64,000 nt of DNA from SAR86 cluster bacterium REDSEA-S09_B4 (GCA_001628005.1 LUQU01000004.1:1-64000); one strand, 5' to 3'; numbered from the stretch's first letter, positions 10,194 to 19,662 are shown. The notes: generated by a model from the letters alone, not told the origin. Program-made: numbers and translations.

Positions 10194-10666
10194 ACCAAGT
10201 GATGACTCCTAGCTATAGGTATATGAGTGAGACTGATATCGAAGTTAGTAGAGATATAGAAATTAACTCTAACCCTGTCCCCTGGACAGAAAAAAACTTC
10301 TTAGATTGCTTGAGAAAAGATTATTACTGCTTAGTTCAAGAAGTTGATCAAGAATTTTCTGGATTTGCTATACAAACTATATCTCTAGATCAATCGCATC
10401 TTCTTAACATAGGGATAAAAGAAAAATTTAGAAACAAAGGATTGGGTCAAGAGCTTTTAGAACAGATTGTGCATGCTTCAAAATCCATGGGATGTAAAAA
10501 AATCTTTTTAGAAGTAAGGGTCTCTAACAGCCCAGCTATAGAGCTATACAATAAAACAGGATTTAAGAGGGTTTCTATCAGAAAAAATTACTATCGCTTA
10601 CCTGATGGAAGAGAGGATGCACTGGTGATGTCAAAAAGACTTAAGAAACCTTGGAGATTATTTTAG
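10190..10666 (+). CDS. rimI: Ribosomal protein S18-alanine N-acetyltransferase
   Basis: A GNAT-fold acetyltransferase of 158 residues that acetylates the N-terminal alanine of S18. The acetyl-CoA loop RNKGLG is at residues 81-86 after the beta-4 strand LLNIGIK, and VRVSNSPAIELYNKTGFKRVSIRKNYY is the typical RimI C-terminal block. The ATG at 10190 overlaps the end of holD; Met5 is an alternative start. The end overlaps the convergent glutathione peroxidase stop by 4 bases. tsaB, a frequent neighbour elsewhere, is absent here. Confidence 0.9.
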   Translation: MNQVMTPSYRYMSETDIEVSRDIEINSNPVPWTEKNFLDCLRKDYYCLVQEVDQEFSGFAIQTISLDQSHLLNIGIKEKFRNKGLGQELLEQIVHASKSMGCKKIFLEVRVSNSPAIELYNKTGFKRVSIRKNYYRLPDGREDALVMSKRLKKPWRLF

Positions 10667-11163
10667 TTCGTTCCTTCTAACAAATCCTTAACATCAGAAG
10701 ATATTTGTTCCGGAGTGGTTTGAGGAGAATATCTTTTTACAGTTTGTCCATTTTGATCAATTAAAAACTTAGTAAAATTCCATTTTATTTTCTCTGTTCC
10801 CAATAACCCAGGCTTACTAGAAGTTAGGAATCCAAATAATGGGTCAGCAGTAGGTCCTTTTACATCAATTTTTGAAAATATTGGAAATGTAATGCTGTAA
10901 TTTATGCTACAAAACTCTGAGATTTCTTCTTCTGTACCTGGTTCTTGACTACCAAATTGGTTGCAGGGAAATCCAAGTACTTCAAACCCTTCACTTGAAT
11001 ATTCCTCATAAAGTTCCTGCAAACCCTTGTATTGTGGGGTAAATCCACATTTACTGGCTGTATTAACTATTAAAAGGGCTTTCCCCGAATAGTCGGATAG
11101 GCTGACTTCCTCTCCATTTAAATTCTTGCAAGAAAAGTTATAAATATTTTTTATTTCATCCAT
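10663..11163 (-). CDS. Glutathione peroxidase family protein (cysteine type)
   Basis: A thioredoxin-fold peroxidase of 166 residues that reduces hydroperoxides. The catalytic set is visible: Cys39 in NTASKCGFTPQ, Gln69 in FPCNQFG, and Trp128-Asn129 in KWNF. Cysteine replaces selenocysteine, as usual in bacteria, and these enzymes often use thioredoxin rather than glutathione. No signal peptide is seen, so it is cytoplasmic. It is divergent from the aldo/keto reductase at 11239; the 75-base gap holds a perfect minus-strand TATAAT (11193-11188) but no good -35 box. Confidence 0.94.
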   Translation of the reverse strand: MDEIKNIYNFSCKNLNGEEVSLSDYSGKALLIVNTASKCGFTPQYKGLQELYEEYSSEGFEVLGFPCNQFGSQEPGTEEEISEFCSINYSITFPIFSKIDVKGPTADPLFGFLTSSKPGLLGTEKIKWNFTKFLIDQNGQTVKRYSPQTTPEQISSDVKDLLEGTN

Positions 11164-11238
11164 GTCTTTCTTAAATTAGCCATGCCTATTATAGTTTTAG
11201 TTCGATAAATTTTCTTGATAAAGATTCAGGAGGAAAAC

Positions 11239-12276
11239 ATGGAATATAGAAAATTAGGAAATACCGATCTAGACGTAAGTCTTATTTGTTTAGGAACTAT
11301 GACTTGGGGTCAGCAAAATACTGAAGCTGAGGGACACGAACAAATGGACTACGCCCTTGATAGAGGAATTAACTTTTTTGACACTGCAGAAATGTACTCT
11401 ATTCCCCCGATGGCTGAAACTCAGGGGAGTACTGAAAAAATTATTGGAACTTGGTTTAAAAAAAGTGGAAATAGAGAAAAAGTTATTTTGGCTTCTAAAG
11501 TTGCTGGTAGAGGCAGAATGGATTGGATCAGAGGTGAAGAAACAAAGCTGGATAGAGAAAATATAGAAAAAGCGGTGGAAGAAAGTTTGAAAAGACTACA
11601 AACAGATTACATAGATGTTTACCAATTGCATTGGCCTGACCGTCCTATCAATATATTTGGTGGAGGTTTGGGTTATAAGCACATCGAAAGTGAAACTATA
11701 GAAATCTCAGAAACTTTAAATGTATTAAATGATCTAGTTAAACAAGGGAAAATAAGGTATGTGGGTTTGTCTAATGAAACCCCATGGGGAGTATCTGAAT
11801 TCTTAAAGTTCTCAGATTTAAATAATTTACCAAGAATTGTTTCTGTTCAAAATGCTTACAATCTTCTTAACAGAACCTATGAACAAGGATTATCAGAATT
11901 TTATTTCAGATCTTCCGTAGGACTCTTAGCCTACTCCCCTATAGCTCAAGGGTATTTAAGTGGCAAGTACTTAGATGGTGCTAGGCCAGAAGGAGCTCGT
12001 ACTACTTTGTTTGAAAGAGGGCAAAGATATGAGACAAAACATGCAGAAGGGGCAATTAGGGCCTACGTAAATTATGCTAAAGAGAGACAAATTGATCCCT
12101 CCGTATTTGCCAATGCTTTTGTTAATTCAAGAAAATTTGTTACCTCTAACATTATAGGTGCTACCAACATGGATCAGCTTAAATTAGCGATAGATAGTTA
12201 CGAAGTACAATTAACAGATGAAGATTTTAAGAAAATTGATGAAATTCATTACCGTTCACCCAATCCTTGTCCTTAA
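11239..12276 (+). CDS. Aldo/keto reductase (Tas-like)
   Basis: An NADP(H)-dependent TIM-barrel oxidoreductase of 345 residues. FFDTAEMYSIPP holds the catalytic Tyr, VILASKVAGR the Lys, and YQLHWPDRP the His. The tail SNIIGATNMDQL is the cofactor phosphate-binding region. The SIPPMAETQGSTE segment resembles E. coli Tas and plant Kv-beta-like reductases. An upstream TTG at 11215 is in frame, but ATG at 11239 is preferred because AGGAGG sits 5 bases before it, one of the best ribosome-binding sites in the window. The substrate is unknown. Confidence 0.9.
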   Translation: MEYRKLGNTDLDVSLICLGTMTWGQQNTEAEGHEQMDYALDRGINFFDTAEMYSIPPMAETQGSTEKIIGTWFKKSGNREKVILASKVAGRGRMDWIRGEETKLDRENIEKAVEESLKRLQTDYIDVYQLHWPDRPINIFGGGLGYKHIESETIEISETLNVLNDLVKQGKIRYVGLSNETPWGVSEFLKFSDLNNLPRIVSVQNAYNLLNRTYEQGLSEFYFRSSVGLLAYSPIAQGYLSGKYLDGARPEGARTTLFERGQRYETKHAEGAIRAYVNYAKERQIDPSVFANAFVNSRKFVTSNIIGATNMDQLKLAIDSYEVQLTDEDFKKIDEIHYRSPNPCP

Positions 12277-12309
12277 TTAGATTAAAGGGTTAATTCTTCT
12301 TCATAAAAA

Positions 12310-13164
12310 ATGAATAAGGAGAGATTAATAAACACTCTATTGGTATTAGGGGTTTTTATTGGTATCTCCTTAGCTCTTTTTTCTTCTATACGAGATACAA
12401 ACTTCGATGACAGTAGAGACTGGGCTGCTAGAGTAGGCGGTGCTGAAATTAGTAAGGAAAAATACCTTTTACAATTGGACGGCCTAAATTCAGATAAAAG
12501 GGTACCTTTAAATAAAGAAGACAAGGCTTTTGTTCTAGAAAGAATGATTGAAGAGGAGTTGCTTATTCAAAGAGCAAAAGATTTAGGACTATTCTCAACG
12601 AATACAATGATCAGAGGAACAATAGTTCAACAAATGATAAACATGGTTATTTCAGAAAACTCTCTCGATATAGTTTCTAATTCAGAGTTAGAAAGTTTTT
12701 ATAAGGAGAATAAAGGTTTTTTTACCAATGCGGACAGGTTGAGGTTGAAGCAAATTTACTTTTCAGAAGAAAAGGGCACCGCACTTGAAAGGGCCGAAAA
12801 CTTCTACTTAGAACTTATTCAGGGAAAAAAGGCAGATCAGATTGATGCAGAAGGCGATAAAAGTGCTTTAGAGATACCAGATACATTAATGACTTTAGCT
12901 AAGGTAAGGGAATATATAGGACCATCTTTAATGCAAGTAGCAAAAATGCTTCAACCAGGAGAATTTACCGCTCCTAAAAAGGTTATTGGTGGCTATAAAA
13001 TTATTATCTTATTAGAAAGGAGAGATGCTTCACCACCAAAATTTGAATTTATAAGAGAAAGGGTTAAATCTGAATATCAAAAGAGAAAAGATGATCAAGC
13101 GTTAAGAGATTATTTAAATAAATTGAAGAAAAGGTATGAGATCGATCGCAATTCAGAGATTTAA
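12310..13164 (+). CDS. Membrane-anchored PpiC-type peptidyl-prolyl isomerase
   Basis: A 284-residue protein with one hydrophobic segment at about residues 9-26 and a polar remainder, suggesting an inner-membrane anchor with a periplasmic domain. The middle (Lys/Glu-rich helices, LNKEDKAFVLERMIEEELLIQRAKDLGL) looks like the SurA/PrsA chaperone helices. Residues about 140-245 (LRLKQIYFSE...GPSLMQVAKMLQPGEF...GGYKIIILLERRD) fit the parvulin rotamase fold. It overlaps the next gene by 29 bases, a strong sign of translational coupling to the HupE/UreJ-like membrane protein, perhaps its folding client. That partnership is inference. Confidence 0.82.
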   Translation: MNKERLINTLLVLGVFIGISLALFSSIRDTNFDDSRDWAARVGGAEISKEKYLLQLDGLNSDKRVPLNKEDKAFVLERMIEEELLIQRAKDLGLFSTNTMIRGTIVQQMINMVISENSLDIVSNSELESFYKENKGFFTNADRLRLKQIYFSEEKGTALERAENFYLELIQGKKADQIDAEGDKSALEIPDTLMTLAKVREYIGPSLMQVAKMLQPGEFTAPKKVIGGYKIIILLERRDASPPKFEFIRERVKSEYQKRKDDQALRDYLNKLKKRYEIDRNSEI

Positions 13165-14359
13165 ATCTAAGATCTCTCTCATAATTTTTGCTCTCCTTTT
13201 ACTTGCTCTGTCTTTAGATTTATCTTCACATCAAAGGAGTGAGTCTTACTCAAAATGGGTAGTTGAGAAACAAGGGAATGAAAGCCTCATAAGTATTGCA
13301 TTTACTATTAGATTATCCAATCTCAACAGATTAGAGGGGCCTTTAATAGGAGAGTGGCAGAAAAGAGTTTCTGATAAAATCAGTTCATCATTTTTGACCA
13401 ATACTGAATGTTCTGTTGAAGAAAAGCCGATATCCGTTACGTCTAAAGAAGATGATATTTTTAGGGTCTCTTGGACTTTATTATGTTCATCCGAATTAGA
13501 AAAGATCAATACCGTTATCTTCTTTAACCAAGATCCTACTCATTCTCATATAGCTAGATATATTTATAGCTCAAATTTATCTATTGAGAAGTTATTTACT
13601 TCTCAAACTAGGGCCTGGAATCTTAAAGATATTAAGTCAGAAAAGAATGCAGTAAATTCTTCTTTTAAAGAATATGTTCTTTTAGGGATAAAGCATATTT
13701 CGACTGGTTATGATCATCTTGCTTTCCTTCTAGGATTGCTTCTTTTAAATCAAGGGATCAGAAGACTTTTATTGGCGGTTACTGGTTTTACTTTAGGCCA
13801 TAGCCTTACCCTAAGCCTGGCAGTTCTTGATTTAGTAAGACCAGTAGGTAGCTTTGTTGAAGCTCTTATAGGATATTCGATAGCTTTACTTGGTTTGGAG
13901 TTATTAATTAGAAGAAGCAAAGATAGTTCAGTTTATATTTATAGTGCCGCTTCTTTCTTGGCTTTATTTTTTCTTTTGTATTTAGTTTTCTTTGATGGAA
14001 GTTTTGCTTTAGGTCTCTTCGGATTATTTCTTTTTAGTATCTGTTACTTCATATTAGTTAAGGATGATCGTTCTATATTTTTCTCATTAATCATAGCTTC
14101 TATCTTTGGACTGATACATGGGTTTGGATTCGGAGGTTTTCTTTTTGAAGTAGGGTTTTCTGAAGACAACCTTTTAAAGACTCTTTTCGGATTTAATCTT
14201 GGTGTAGAAGTAGGGCAGATAATGGCTATTATTTTATTTCTAACCCTATTTTATGTATTGGGTAAATTAAAAATTATGAACCAAGGCTACCTTAATCCGA
14301 TTTTGGCAACTTTCTTAGTTAGCCTGGGAACATACTGGTTTGTATATAGAATTATTTAA
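13136..14359 (+). CDS. HupE/UreJ-like membrane protein
   Basis: A 407-residue protein with a signal-like hydrophobic N-terminus (about 11-28), an extracytoplasmic domain to about residue 180, then six or seven membrane segments. The first membrane helix carries KHISTGYDHLAFLLG near residues 186-200, and a later one has IFGLIHGFGFGGFLFE near 322-337. These His/Asp-containing helices are the hallmark of the HupE/UreJ group, proposed to transport nickel or cobalt. No urease or hydrogenase genes are in the window, so the metal role is unproven. It is coupled by overlap to the PpiC-like gene upstream and converges with the cold-shock protein at 14362. Confidence 0.78.
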   Translation: MRSIAIQRFKSKISLIIFALLLLALSLDLSSHQRSESYSKWVVEKQGNESLISIAFTIRLSNLNRLEGPLIGEWQKRVSDKISSSFLTNTECSVEEKPISVTSKEDDIFRVSWTLLCSSELEKINTVIFFNQDPTHSHIARYIYSSNLSIEKLFTSQTRAWNLKDIKSEKNAVNSSFKEYVLLGIKHISTGYDHLAFLLGLLLLNQGIRRLLLAVTGFTLGHSLTLSLAVLDLVRPVGSFVEALIGYSIALLGLELLIRRSKDSSVYIYSAASFLALFFLLYLVFFDGSFALGLFGLFLFSICYFILVKDDRSIFFSLIIASIFGLIHGFGFGGFLFEVGFSEDNLLKTLFGFNLGVEVGQIMAIILFLTLFYVLGKLKIMNQGYLNPILATFLVSLGTYWFVYRII

Positions 14360-14361
14360 TT

Positions 14362-14745
14362 CTAAATAATTGTAATATTTTCAGCTTGTGGTCCTTTTTC
14401 TGTATCTTCCACAGTGAATTTTACTCTAGTGTTTTCTCGTAGTTTCCTTCTATCTTCAGGTCTAACTGATCTAAGGTGGACAAATAAATCTCCTCCCTTA
14501 TCTCTTATCAAAAACCCATAACCCTTGCTTGGGTCAAACCACTTGATAGTTCCTGTTTCGCCTTTGAAGGCCTTTTTTAACCTTCTTCCATACACGAAGC
14601 CTAGAATAGATAAAAAACCTAAACTCCACAGTAAGGCGAATGATATTAACCATATATTTCTTGCTATACCAGGAACTAAACTTGCAAAAATAAAACCATA
14701 AATGGCAGCAAAAATTGCACTTGTTACTAGTGATCTAAAAAGCAT
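14362..14745 (-). CDS. Membrane-anchored cold-shock-domain protein
   Basis: A 127-residue fusion of two N-terminal hydrophobic segments (about 5-24 and 31-52) and a C-terminal cold-shock domain (about 63-127). The nucleic-acid-binding motifs are intact: KGYGFL at 74-79 and DLFVHL at 86-91, preceded by GTIKWFDPSKG. A basic stretch (GRRLKKAFKG) follows the second helix, so by the positive-inside rule the domain should face the cytoplasm. It would tether RNA or single-stranded DNA binding to the membrane. It lies downstream of valS on the same strand, with a minus-strand TATAAT at 14765-14760 that may give it its own promoter. No gene name is assigned. Confidence 0.85.
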   Translation of the reverse strand: MLFRSLVTSAIFAAIYGFIFASLVPGIARNIWLISFALLWSLGFLSILGFVYGRRLKKAFKGETGTIKWFDPSKGYGFLIRDKGGDLFVHLRSVRPEDRRKLRENTRVKFTVEDTEKGPQAENITII

Positions 14746-14793
14746 CTCATCACCTACAATTATTATAGTTGATTAAGATAAATTGTTCTTAGA

Positions 14794-17556
14794 TCAAAGA
14801 AGTTTTTGTATCTCTTGAATTTGAATAGCTTGCAGATTAAGTTCTTGTGAGATCTCTTGAAACCTTTTCTTTTGATTACTAACCAGTTCCTTAGGAGCAT
14901 TGTTGATGAATTTCTTGTTTTTAAGTTGTTTCGAAATAGATTCACTTTCCCGAGTAAGTTTTAGAATATTCTTTTCAATTCTATTCTTTTCTTCTTCAGC
15001 TTTTATTAATCCTTCTAAAGGAATTAAAACTTTTAGTTTTTTATGAAAATTTATTGCTGAAGCAGGTAATTCTTCTTTTTGGTTATGCCATTCAAGGGAC
15101 CCGAGTCCTGATAATTCTGAAATAAGGTACTCAAAGTCTTTCGATCTTCGCTTGTCATTATTATCACCCTGTTGAAGTAGTGCTGAAATCTTAACGGAAG
15201 GCTTAATTCTCATTTCTCCTCTAATATTTCTTATACCAGAGATAATCTCTTTGACCCACTCGATATCCTTATACTCTTTAGAAGCCCTTTTAGTTTTGTC
15301 AGTAGGATATTCACTTATCATAATGCTCAAACTCTTATTTTTATGCTCTGATTTGAATTGTTGCCACAATTCTTCTGTAATAAAAGGCATTATTGGGTGG
15401 GCTAGCCTCAAAGATTTTTCTAAAGTAGAGATAAGAGATTGAAGAATGGCCCTCTTTTCCTTTACCCCATAAGCTTTACTGGAAAGTCGAATTTTGCATA
15501 TTTCAATATACCAGTCACAGAATTCGTTCCAAATAAAGTCATAAATAGTCAATGTAACAAGATCAAACCTAAATTCTTCAAAATAAGAATTAACCTTCTG
15601 TGAAGTTTCATTTAGTTTTTCTTTTATCCATAAATCTGGTGAGTCTTTTGACTCTCTTCCCCCTGGTCCATCATTATCAGCAAGTTGTAGTTTTATAAAC
15701 CTTGCTGCATTCCAGAGCTTGTTACAAAAGTTTCTGTAACCTTCTACTCGCTTCATATCAAAATTAACATCTCTAGAACCAGAAGCTAGGGAACAATAGG
15801 TAAGCCTTAGTGCATCTGTGCCATGTGATTGAATGCCTTCTGGGAATTCTTTAATAGTTTGTTTCTCTATTTTTTCTTTCATCTTTGGTTGCAGTAAACC
15901 CTCAGTTCTTTTTTTAATCAGGGCCTCAGTGCTAATTCCATCTATGATATCTAAGGGATCTAAGATATTTCCCTTGGATTTTGACATCTTTTGACCTTCA
16001 GAGTCTTTTACTAAACCATGTATAAATATTTTCTTAAAAGGTACCTCAGAAATAAAATGCGTGGTCATCATTATCATTCTTGCTACCCAGAAAAAGATAA
16101 TATCGAACCCTGTCACTAAAACATTGGTGGGGTGATATTTTTTTAATAAATTATCTTTTGACGGCCACCCAAGAGTGGAAAATGTCCACAGTGCCGAAGA
16201 GAACCAAGTATCCAGCACATCTTCTTCTTGGGTAATCTTTTTCTTAGAATCAAGACCATACTTCTCCCTTACCTTTTTTTCATTTTCCGCAACAAAAATA
16301 TTTCCTTCATCATCTAACCAAGCAGGAATTCTGTGCCCCCACCAAATCTGTCGGCTTATGCACCAGTCTTGAATATCATTCATCCAAGCAAAGTAAGTAT
16401 TCTCCCAATTTTTAGGGACAAATTCAGTTTCTCCTTTTTTAACTGCTTTTATAGCTACTTTTGACATCTTCTTAACATCTAAGAACCACTGATAGGTTAG
16501 CAATGGTTCGAGAATAGAATTACTCCTATCACCTCTTGGGATTTTTGTTTTATAGGGCTCAATTTTTTCTAAAAGTTTGAGCCCTTCCATTTCTTGTATT
16601 ACCTTCTTTCTTGCTTCTAGTACTTTTAATCCCTGAAAGGAGTGGGGCACTTCATTATTTAAAGTTCCATCTAAATTAAAAATGGTAATAAAAGGAAGTT
16701 TGTGTTTTTTACCTATATCAAAATCATTAAAGTCATGTGCAGGAGTAATTTTTACGCATCCAGTTCCAAATTCAGGATCAACATGGACATCCCCAATGAT
16801 TGGTATTTCTCTATTTGAGAGAGGAAGTGCTACCTTTTTTCCTATTAGTTTATTAAACCTTTTATCTTTTGGGTTTACAGCTACAGCTGTATCCCCAAGC
16901 ATAGTTTCTGGTCTGGTTGTAGCTATGGTTATATGACCTTTATCTACCAGCGGGTATTTAAAGAACCAAAGATTTCCATTTCCTTCTTCATTTGATACCT
17001 CTAGATCTGAGAGCGCTGTTTGAAGAACTATGTCCCAATTAACCATTCTTTTACCTCTATAGATCATACCTTGATCATAAAGGCGGATAAAAACCTCTTG
17101 GACTGCTGTACTCATTTCAGGGCTCATTGTGAAAGCTTCTCTTGACCAATCAACGGAAGCGCCCAACCTTCTTAATTGGTTGGTTATATTATTTCCAGAC
17201 TTATCTTTCCATTGCCAAACTTTATCTATGAATTTTTCTCTACCTAAACCTTCACGAGTAAGCCCTTCCTTCTCGAGCTCTCTTTCAACTACCATTTGCG
17301 TAACGATACCCGCATGATCAGTTCCCACTTGCCACAAAGCGTCGTAACCTGACATCCTTTTATGCCTTATAAGAGCATCCATTAATGTATTTTGAAAACC
17401 ATGCCCCATATGCAGTGAACCAGTTACATTGGGAGGAGGGATCATGATGCTAAAAGAAGGTCTCTTGCTTTTTGGGTCTGCATTGAAATAACCAGATACT
17501 TCCCATTCCTTATACCACTTCTGCTCGATACTTTTAGGACTGAAAGTTTTTTTCAT
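14794..17556 (-). CDS. valS: Valyl-tRNA synthetase
   Basis: Class I synthetase charging tRNA-Val, 920 residues (E. coli 951). The HIGH-type motif occurs in PPPNVTGSLHMGHGFQNT near residues 38-55, KMSKSKGN near 525, and the editing domain lies between them (TTRPETMLGDTAV). The C-terminal coiled-coil arm (EKNRIEKNILKLTRESESISKQL...) that stabilises tRNA binding is present. It follows holC by 2 bases, reproducing the conserved pepA-holC-valS operon. No T-box or other leader is seen. Confidence 0.98.
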   Translation of the reverse strand: MKKTFSPKSIEQKWYKEWEVSGYFNADPKSKRPSFSIMIPPPNVTGSLHMGHGFQNTLMDALIRHKRMSGYDALWQVGTDHAGIVTQMVVERELEKEGLTREGLGREKFIDKVWQWKDKSGNNITNQLRRLGASVDWSREAFTMSPEMSTAVQEVFIRLYDQGMIYRGKRMVNWDIVLQTALSDLEVSNEEGNGNLWFFKYPLVDKGHITIATTRPETMLGDTAVAVNPKDKRFNKLIGKKVALPLSNREIPIIGDVHVDPEFGTGCVKITPAHDFNDFDIGKKHKLPFITIFNLDGTLNNEVPHSFQGLKVLEARKKVIQEMEGLKLLEKIEPYKTKIPRGDRSNSILEPLLTYQWFLDVKKMSKVAIKAVKKGETEFVPKNWENTYFAWMNDIQDWCISRQIWWGHRIPAWLDDEGNIFVAENEKKVREKYGLDSKKKITQEEDVLDTWFSSALWTFSTLGWPSKDNLLKKYHPTNVLVTGFDIIFFWVARMIMMTTHFISEVPFKKIFIHGLVKDSEGQKMSKSKGNILDPLDIIDGISTEALIKKRTEGLLQPKMKEKIEKQTIKEFPEGIQSHGTDALRLTYCSLASGSRDVNFDMKRVEGYRNFCNKLWNAARFIKLQLADNDGPGGRESKDSPDLWIKEKLNETSQKVNSYFEEFRFDLVTLTIYDFIWNEFCDWYIEICKIRLSSKAYGVKEKRAILQSLISTLEKSLRLAHPIMPFITEELWQQFKSEHKNKSLSIMISEYPTDKTKRASKEYKDIEWVKEIISGIRNIRGEMRIKPSVKISALLQQGDNNDKRRSKDFEYLISELSGLGSLEWHNQKEELPASAINFHKKLKVLIPLEGLIKAEEEKNRIEKNILKLTRESESISKQLKNKKFINNAPKELVSNQKKRFQEISQELNLQAIQIQEIQKLL

Positions 17557-17558
17557 TG

Positions 17559-18005
17559 TTAGTTTTCGATAAAACTCGGATTAAGTCCCATTGATTTACA
17601 TTCTTGCCAGGTACTAGCAGCTCTTTCTCTCATTTTAGAGTTATCAGAGATAACTAACTGGTAGTAATAGAGGTATTCAGCGATTTGATTAGGTAAGTCA
17701 GGATTTAGATTTAGTAACATTTTCTTATCCTCTTTAAGAAAAGTGCTACCTGGATAACCTATTTCAATAAATACGTCTTCTTGAGTTTTATGAGTCAAGC
17801 TATGTGGCAAGATAATATCTTCTGGGTAATCCCATAGCAATTTATCAAGTTCTTCTGCCTCTTTTGCTGACTCACAACGAATATCTATTTTCTCTACCCT
17901 TGGATAATTGGAATCTTCTAAAAATATATTTGAAACTAATTCACAAGTGTATTTTAGAGCTTCCTTTTTACTTGAACCTGCTGACAGGAATTTAGTCTGA
18001 AGCAT
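17559..18005 (-). CDS. holC: DNA polymerase III chi subunit
   Basis: Chi links the clamp loader to SSB on the lagging strand. The 148 residues match the family. The central block (AEELDKLLWDYPEDIILPHSL) corresponds to the conserved LLW.fpd..FiPH segment, and TQEDVFIEIGYPG to the strand before the SSB-binding pocket. It sits between pepA (9-base gap) and valS (2-base gap), its standard position. With HolD-like at 9804 the chi-psi pair is retained, unlike in many reduced genomes. Confidence 0.92.
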   Translation of the reverse strand: MLQTKFLSAGSSKKEALKYTCELVSNIFLEDSNYPRVEKIDIRCESAKEAEELDKLLWDYPEDIILPHSLTHKTQEDVFIEIGYPGSTFLKEDKKMLLNLNPDLPNQIAEYLYYYQLVISDNSKMRERAASTWQECKSMGLNPSFIEN

Positions 18006-18014
18006 TTTTAGTAA

Positions 18015-19520
18015 TTAAGACTGATCTAGCAGATAATTACTTAGGAGTGGTACAGGTCTTCCAGAAGCTCCTTTAGCTGCGCCACCTAAATGGGCTGTTC
18101 CAGCAACATCTAAATGGGCCCAACTATAATCTTCAGTAAATCTAGAAAGAAAGCATGCTGCTGTAATAGTTCCAGCTCTTCCACCAATATTGGCAATATC
18201 AGCAAAATTACTATTCAGATCCTTTTGATAAACATCCCATATTGGCAGTTGCCATGCTCTATCGTTAGAAGTTGTTCCAGCTTTAAGAAGCTTTTGGGCT
18301 AGCCTTTCATCATTGCTCATCAGTCCAGAGGTTGAATGCCCTAAAGCAACAATACAGGCACCAGTTAAGGTAGCTATATCTACAACAGATTTAGGTTTAA
18401 ATCTTTTTGCATAAGTGAGTGCATCAGCCAAAACTAGTCGACCCTCTGCATCTGTATTTAAAACTTCAACTGTTAAACCAGACATTGTTTTGACTACATC
18501 TCCGGGTTTTGTGGCCTTACTTCCAGGCATATTTTCTGCGCTTGCTACCATACCAACAACATTTAAAGGAACTTTTAATTCAGCCATGACCTGTAAGGTC
18601 CCTATAACGCTAGCAGCTCCACACATATCAAATTTCATCTCATCCATTGCACCACCAGGTTTAAGGCTAATTCCACCAGTATCAAAAGTGATTCCTTTTC
18701 CAACTATCACATAAGGCTGATCTCCCTTTTTCCCACCCTGATAATTTAAGGTGATTAATTTAGATTCTTGAGCACTTCCATTTCCAACTGACAAAAGACA
18801 ATCCATTCCTAATTTCTTCATTTGTTTTTCACCCAGAACTGTACATTTTAATGAAGAGTATTTATTTGCGGCTGATCTAGATTCTTTTGCTAAGTGGGAA
18901 GGGGTACAGACGTTACCAGGAAGATTGCCTAAGTCTTTAGCAGCATTTGATCCTCTCCCTATAGCTTGTCCAATTTTGATGTTTCGATTTAATTTTGTGT
19001 CAGGTATAGGAGAATCAATAGTTAGAGAAACTCTTTTTAAGGAAATCTTTTTTTGATTTTTCTTATTTAACTTAGCATCGTAGGTGTAACTGTTATTTTC
19101 ACAAAGATAAGCTAATTGCTGAACTATCCAATCATCTCCTTCTCCTGTTACATTTAATTTAGGTAGAGAGATAAATGCACTCGAAGATTTACTAGAAATC
19201 GCAGCGCTCACCATTTTAGTTAAAATCTTAATCGCATCCTGTCTTGTTAGTTTTTTCCCCTTCTTACCACAGCCCACTAAATAAGTTCTTTGGGCACGAA
19301 TCCCCATTAGAGCAGGAAGGTAATTTCCTTGACCTAATTTCCCATTTAATTCACCTAGTTTTCTAAGTTTCTTCAGTTGGCCCTTACTAACTTCATCAAT
19401 TTTTTTAAGTTCTTCCGTAAAAGGTCCTTCGTATGCACCGACTATTAAGCTACCAGAGCTTACTTTTAGCAGTTCTACTGTGCTTTTTTTATTAAGATTT
19501 ATAGTTAATCGCTTTTTCAT
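18015..19520 (-). CDS. pepA: Leucyl aminopeptidase PepA (M17)
   Basis: Dizinc/manganese exopeptidase, 501 residues. The C-terminal catalytic domain contains GKGITFDTGGISLKPGGAMDEMKFDMCGAA, with metal-binding Lys and Asp residues, and the family signature NTDAEGRL. In E. coli PepA is also a DNA-binding architectural protein in carAB control and Xer recombination. Whether that applies here is unknown, but carAB is in the same window. It is divergent from lptF, with 142 bases of AT-rich intergenic sequence in which I could not identify a convincing promoter pair. Confidence 0.97.
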   Translation of the reverse strand: MKKRLTINLNKKSTVELLKVSSGSLIVGAYEGPFTEELKKIDEVSKGQLKKLRKLGELNGKLGQGNYLPALMGIRAQRTYLVGCGKKGKKLTRQDAIKILTKMVSAAISSKSSSAFISLPKLNVTGEGDDWIVQQLAYLCENNSYTYDAKLNKKNQKKISLKRVSLTIDSPIPDTKLNRNIKIGQAIGRGSNAAKDLGNLPGNVCTPSHLAKESRSAANKYSSLKCTVLGEKQMKKLGMDCLLSVGNGSAQESKLITLNYQGGKKGDQPYVIVGKGITFDTGGISLKPGGAMDEMKFDMCGAASVIGTLQVMAELKVPLNVVGMVASAENMPGSKATKPGDVVKTMSGLTVEVLNTDAEGRLVLADALTYAKRFKPKSVVDIATLTGACIVALGHSTSGLMSNDERLAQKLLKAGTTSNDRAWQLPIWDVYQKDLNSNFADIANIGGRAGTITAACFLSRFTEDYSWAHLDVAGTAHLGGAAKGASGRPVPLLSNYLLDQS

Positions 19521-19662
19521 ACAGCTCTCCTTACATTCATTTATACTCAGGCTTTATCTTAGTAATTTAGTATTTAAACTTTTTTAATTGAAACAATATT
19601 ACCCTTTTCTTGTCGAATTTATATTTCAAGAGCAAAATAAATCACTTAAATTATAGAAAAGC

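Noticed and set aside
11188-11193. TATAAT before glutathione peroxidase as a full promoter
   Set aside because: The -10 box is perfect on the minus strand, but no acceptable -35 box is found at 16-18 bases, and TATAAT by chance is frequent in this AT-rich sequence.
11215-11238. TTG start for the aldo/keto reductase
   Set aside because: AGGAGG lies within this extension, 5 bases before ATG 11239, which also matches the usual family N-terminus (MEYRKLGNTDL).
19521-19662. Divergent promoters between pepA and lptF
   Set aside because: Several partial -35 and -10 matches exist on both strands but none with good spacing; I do not report any as a feature.
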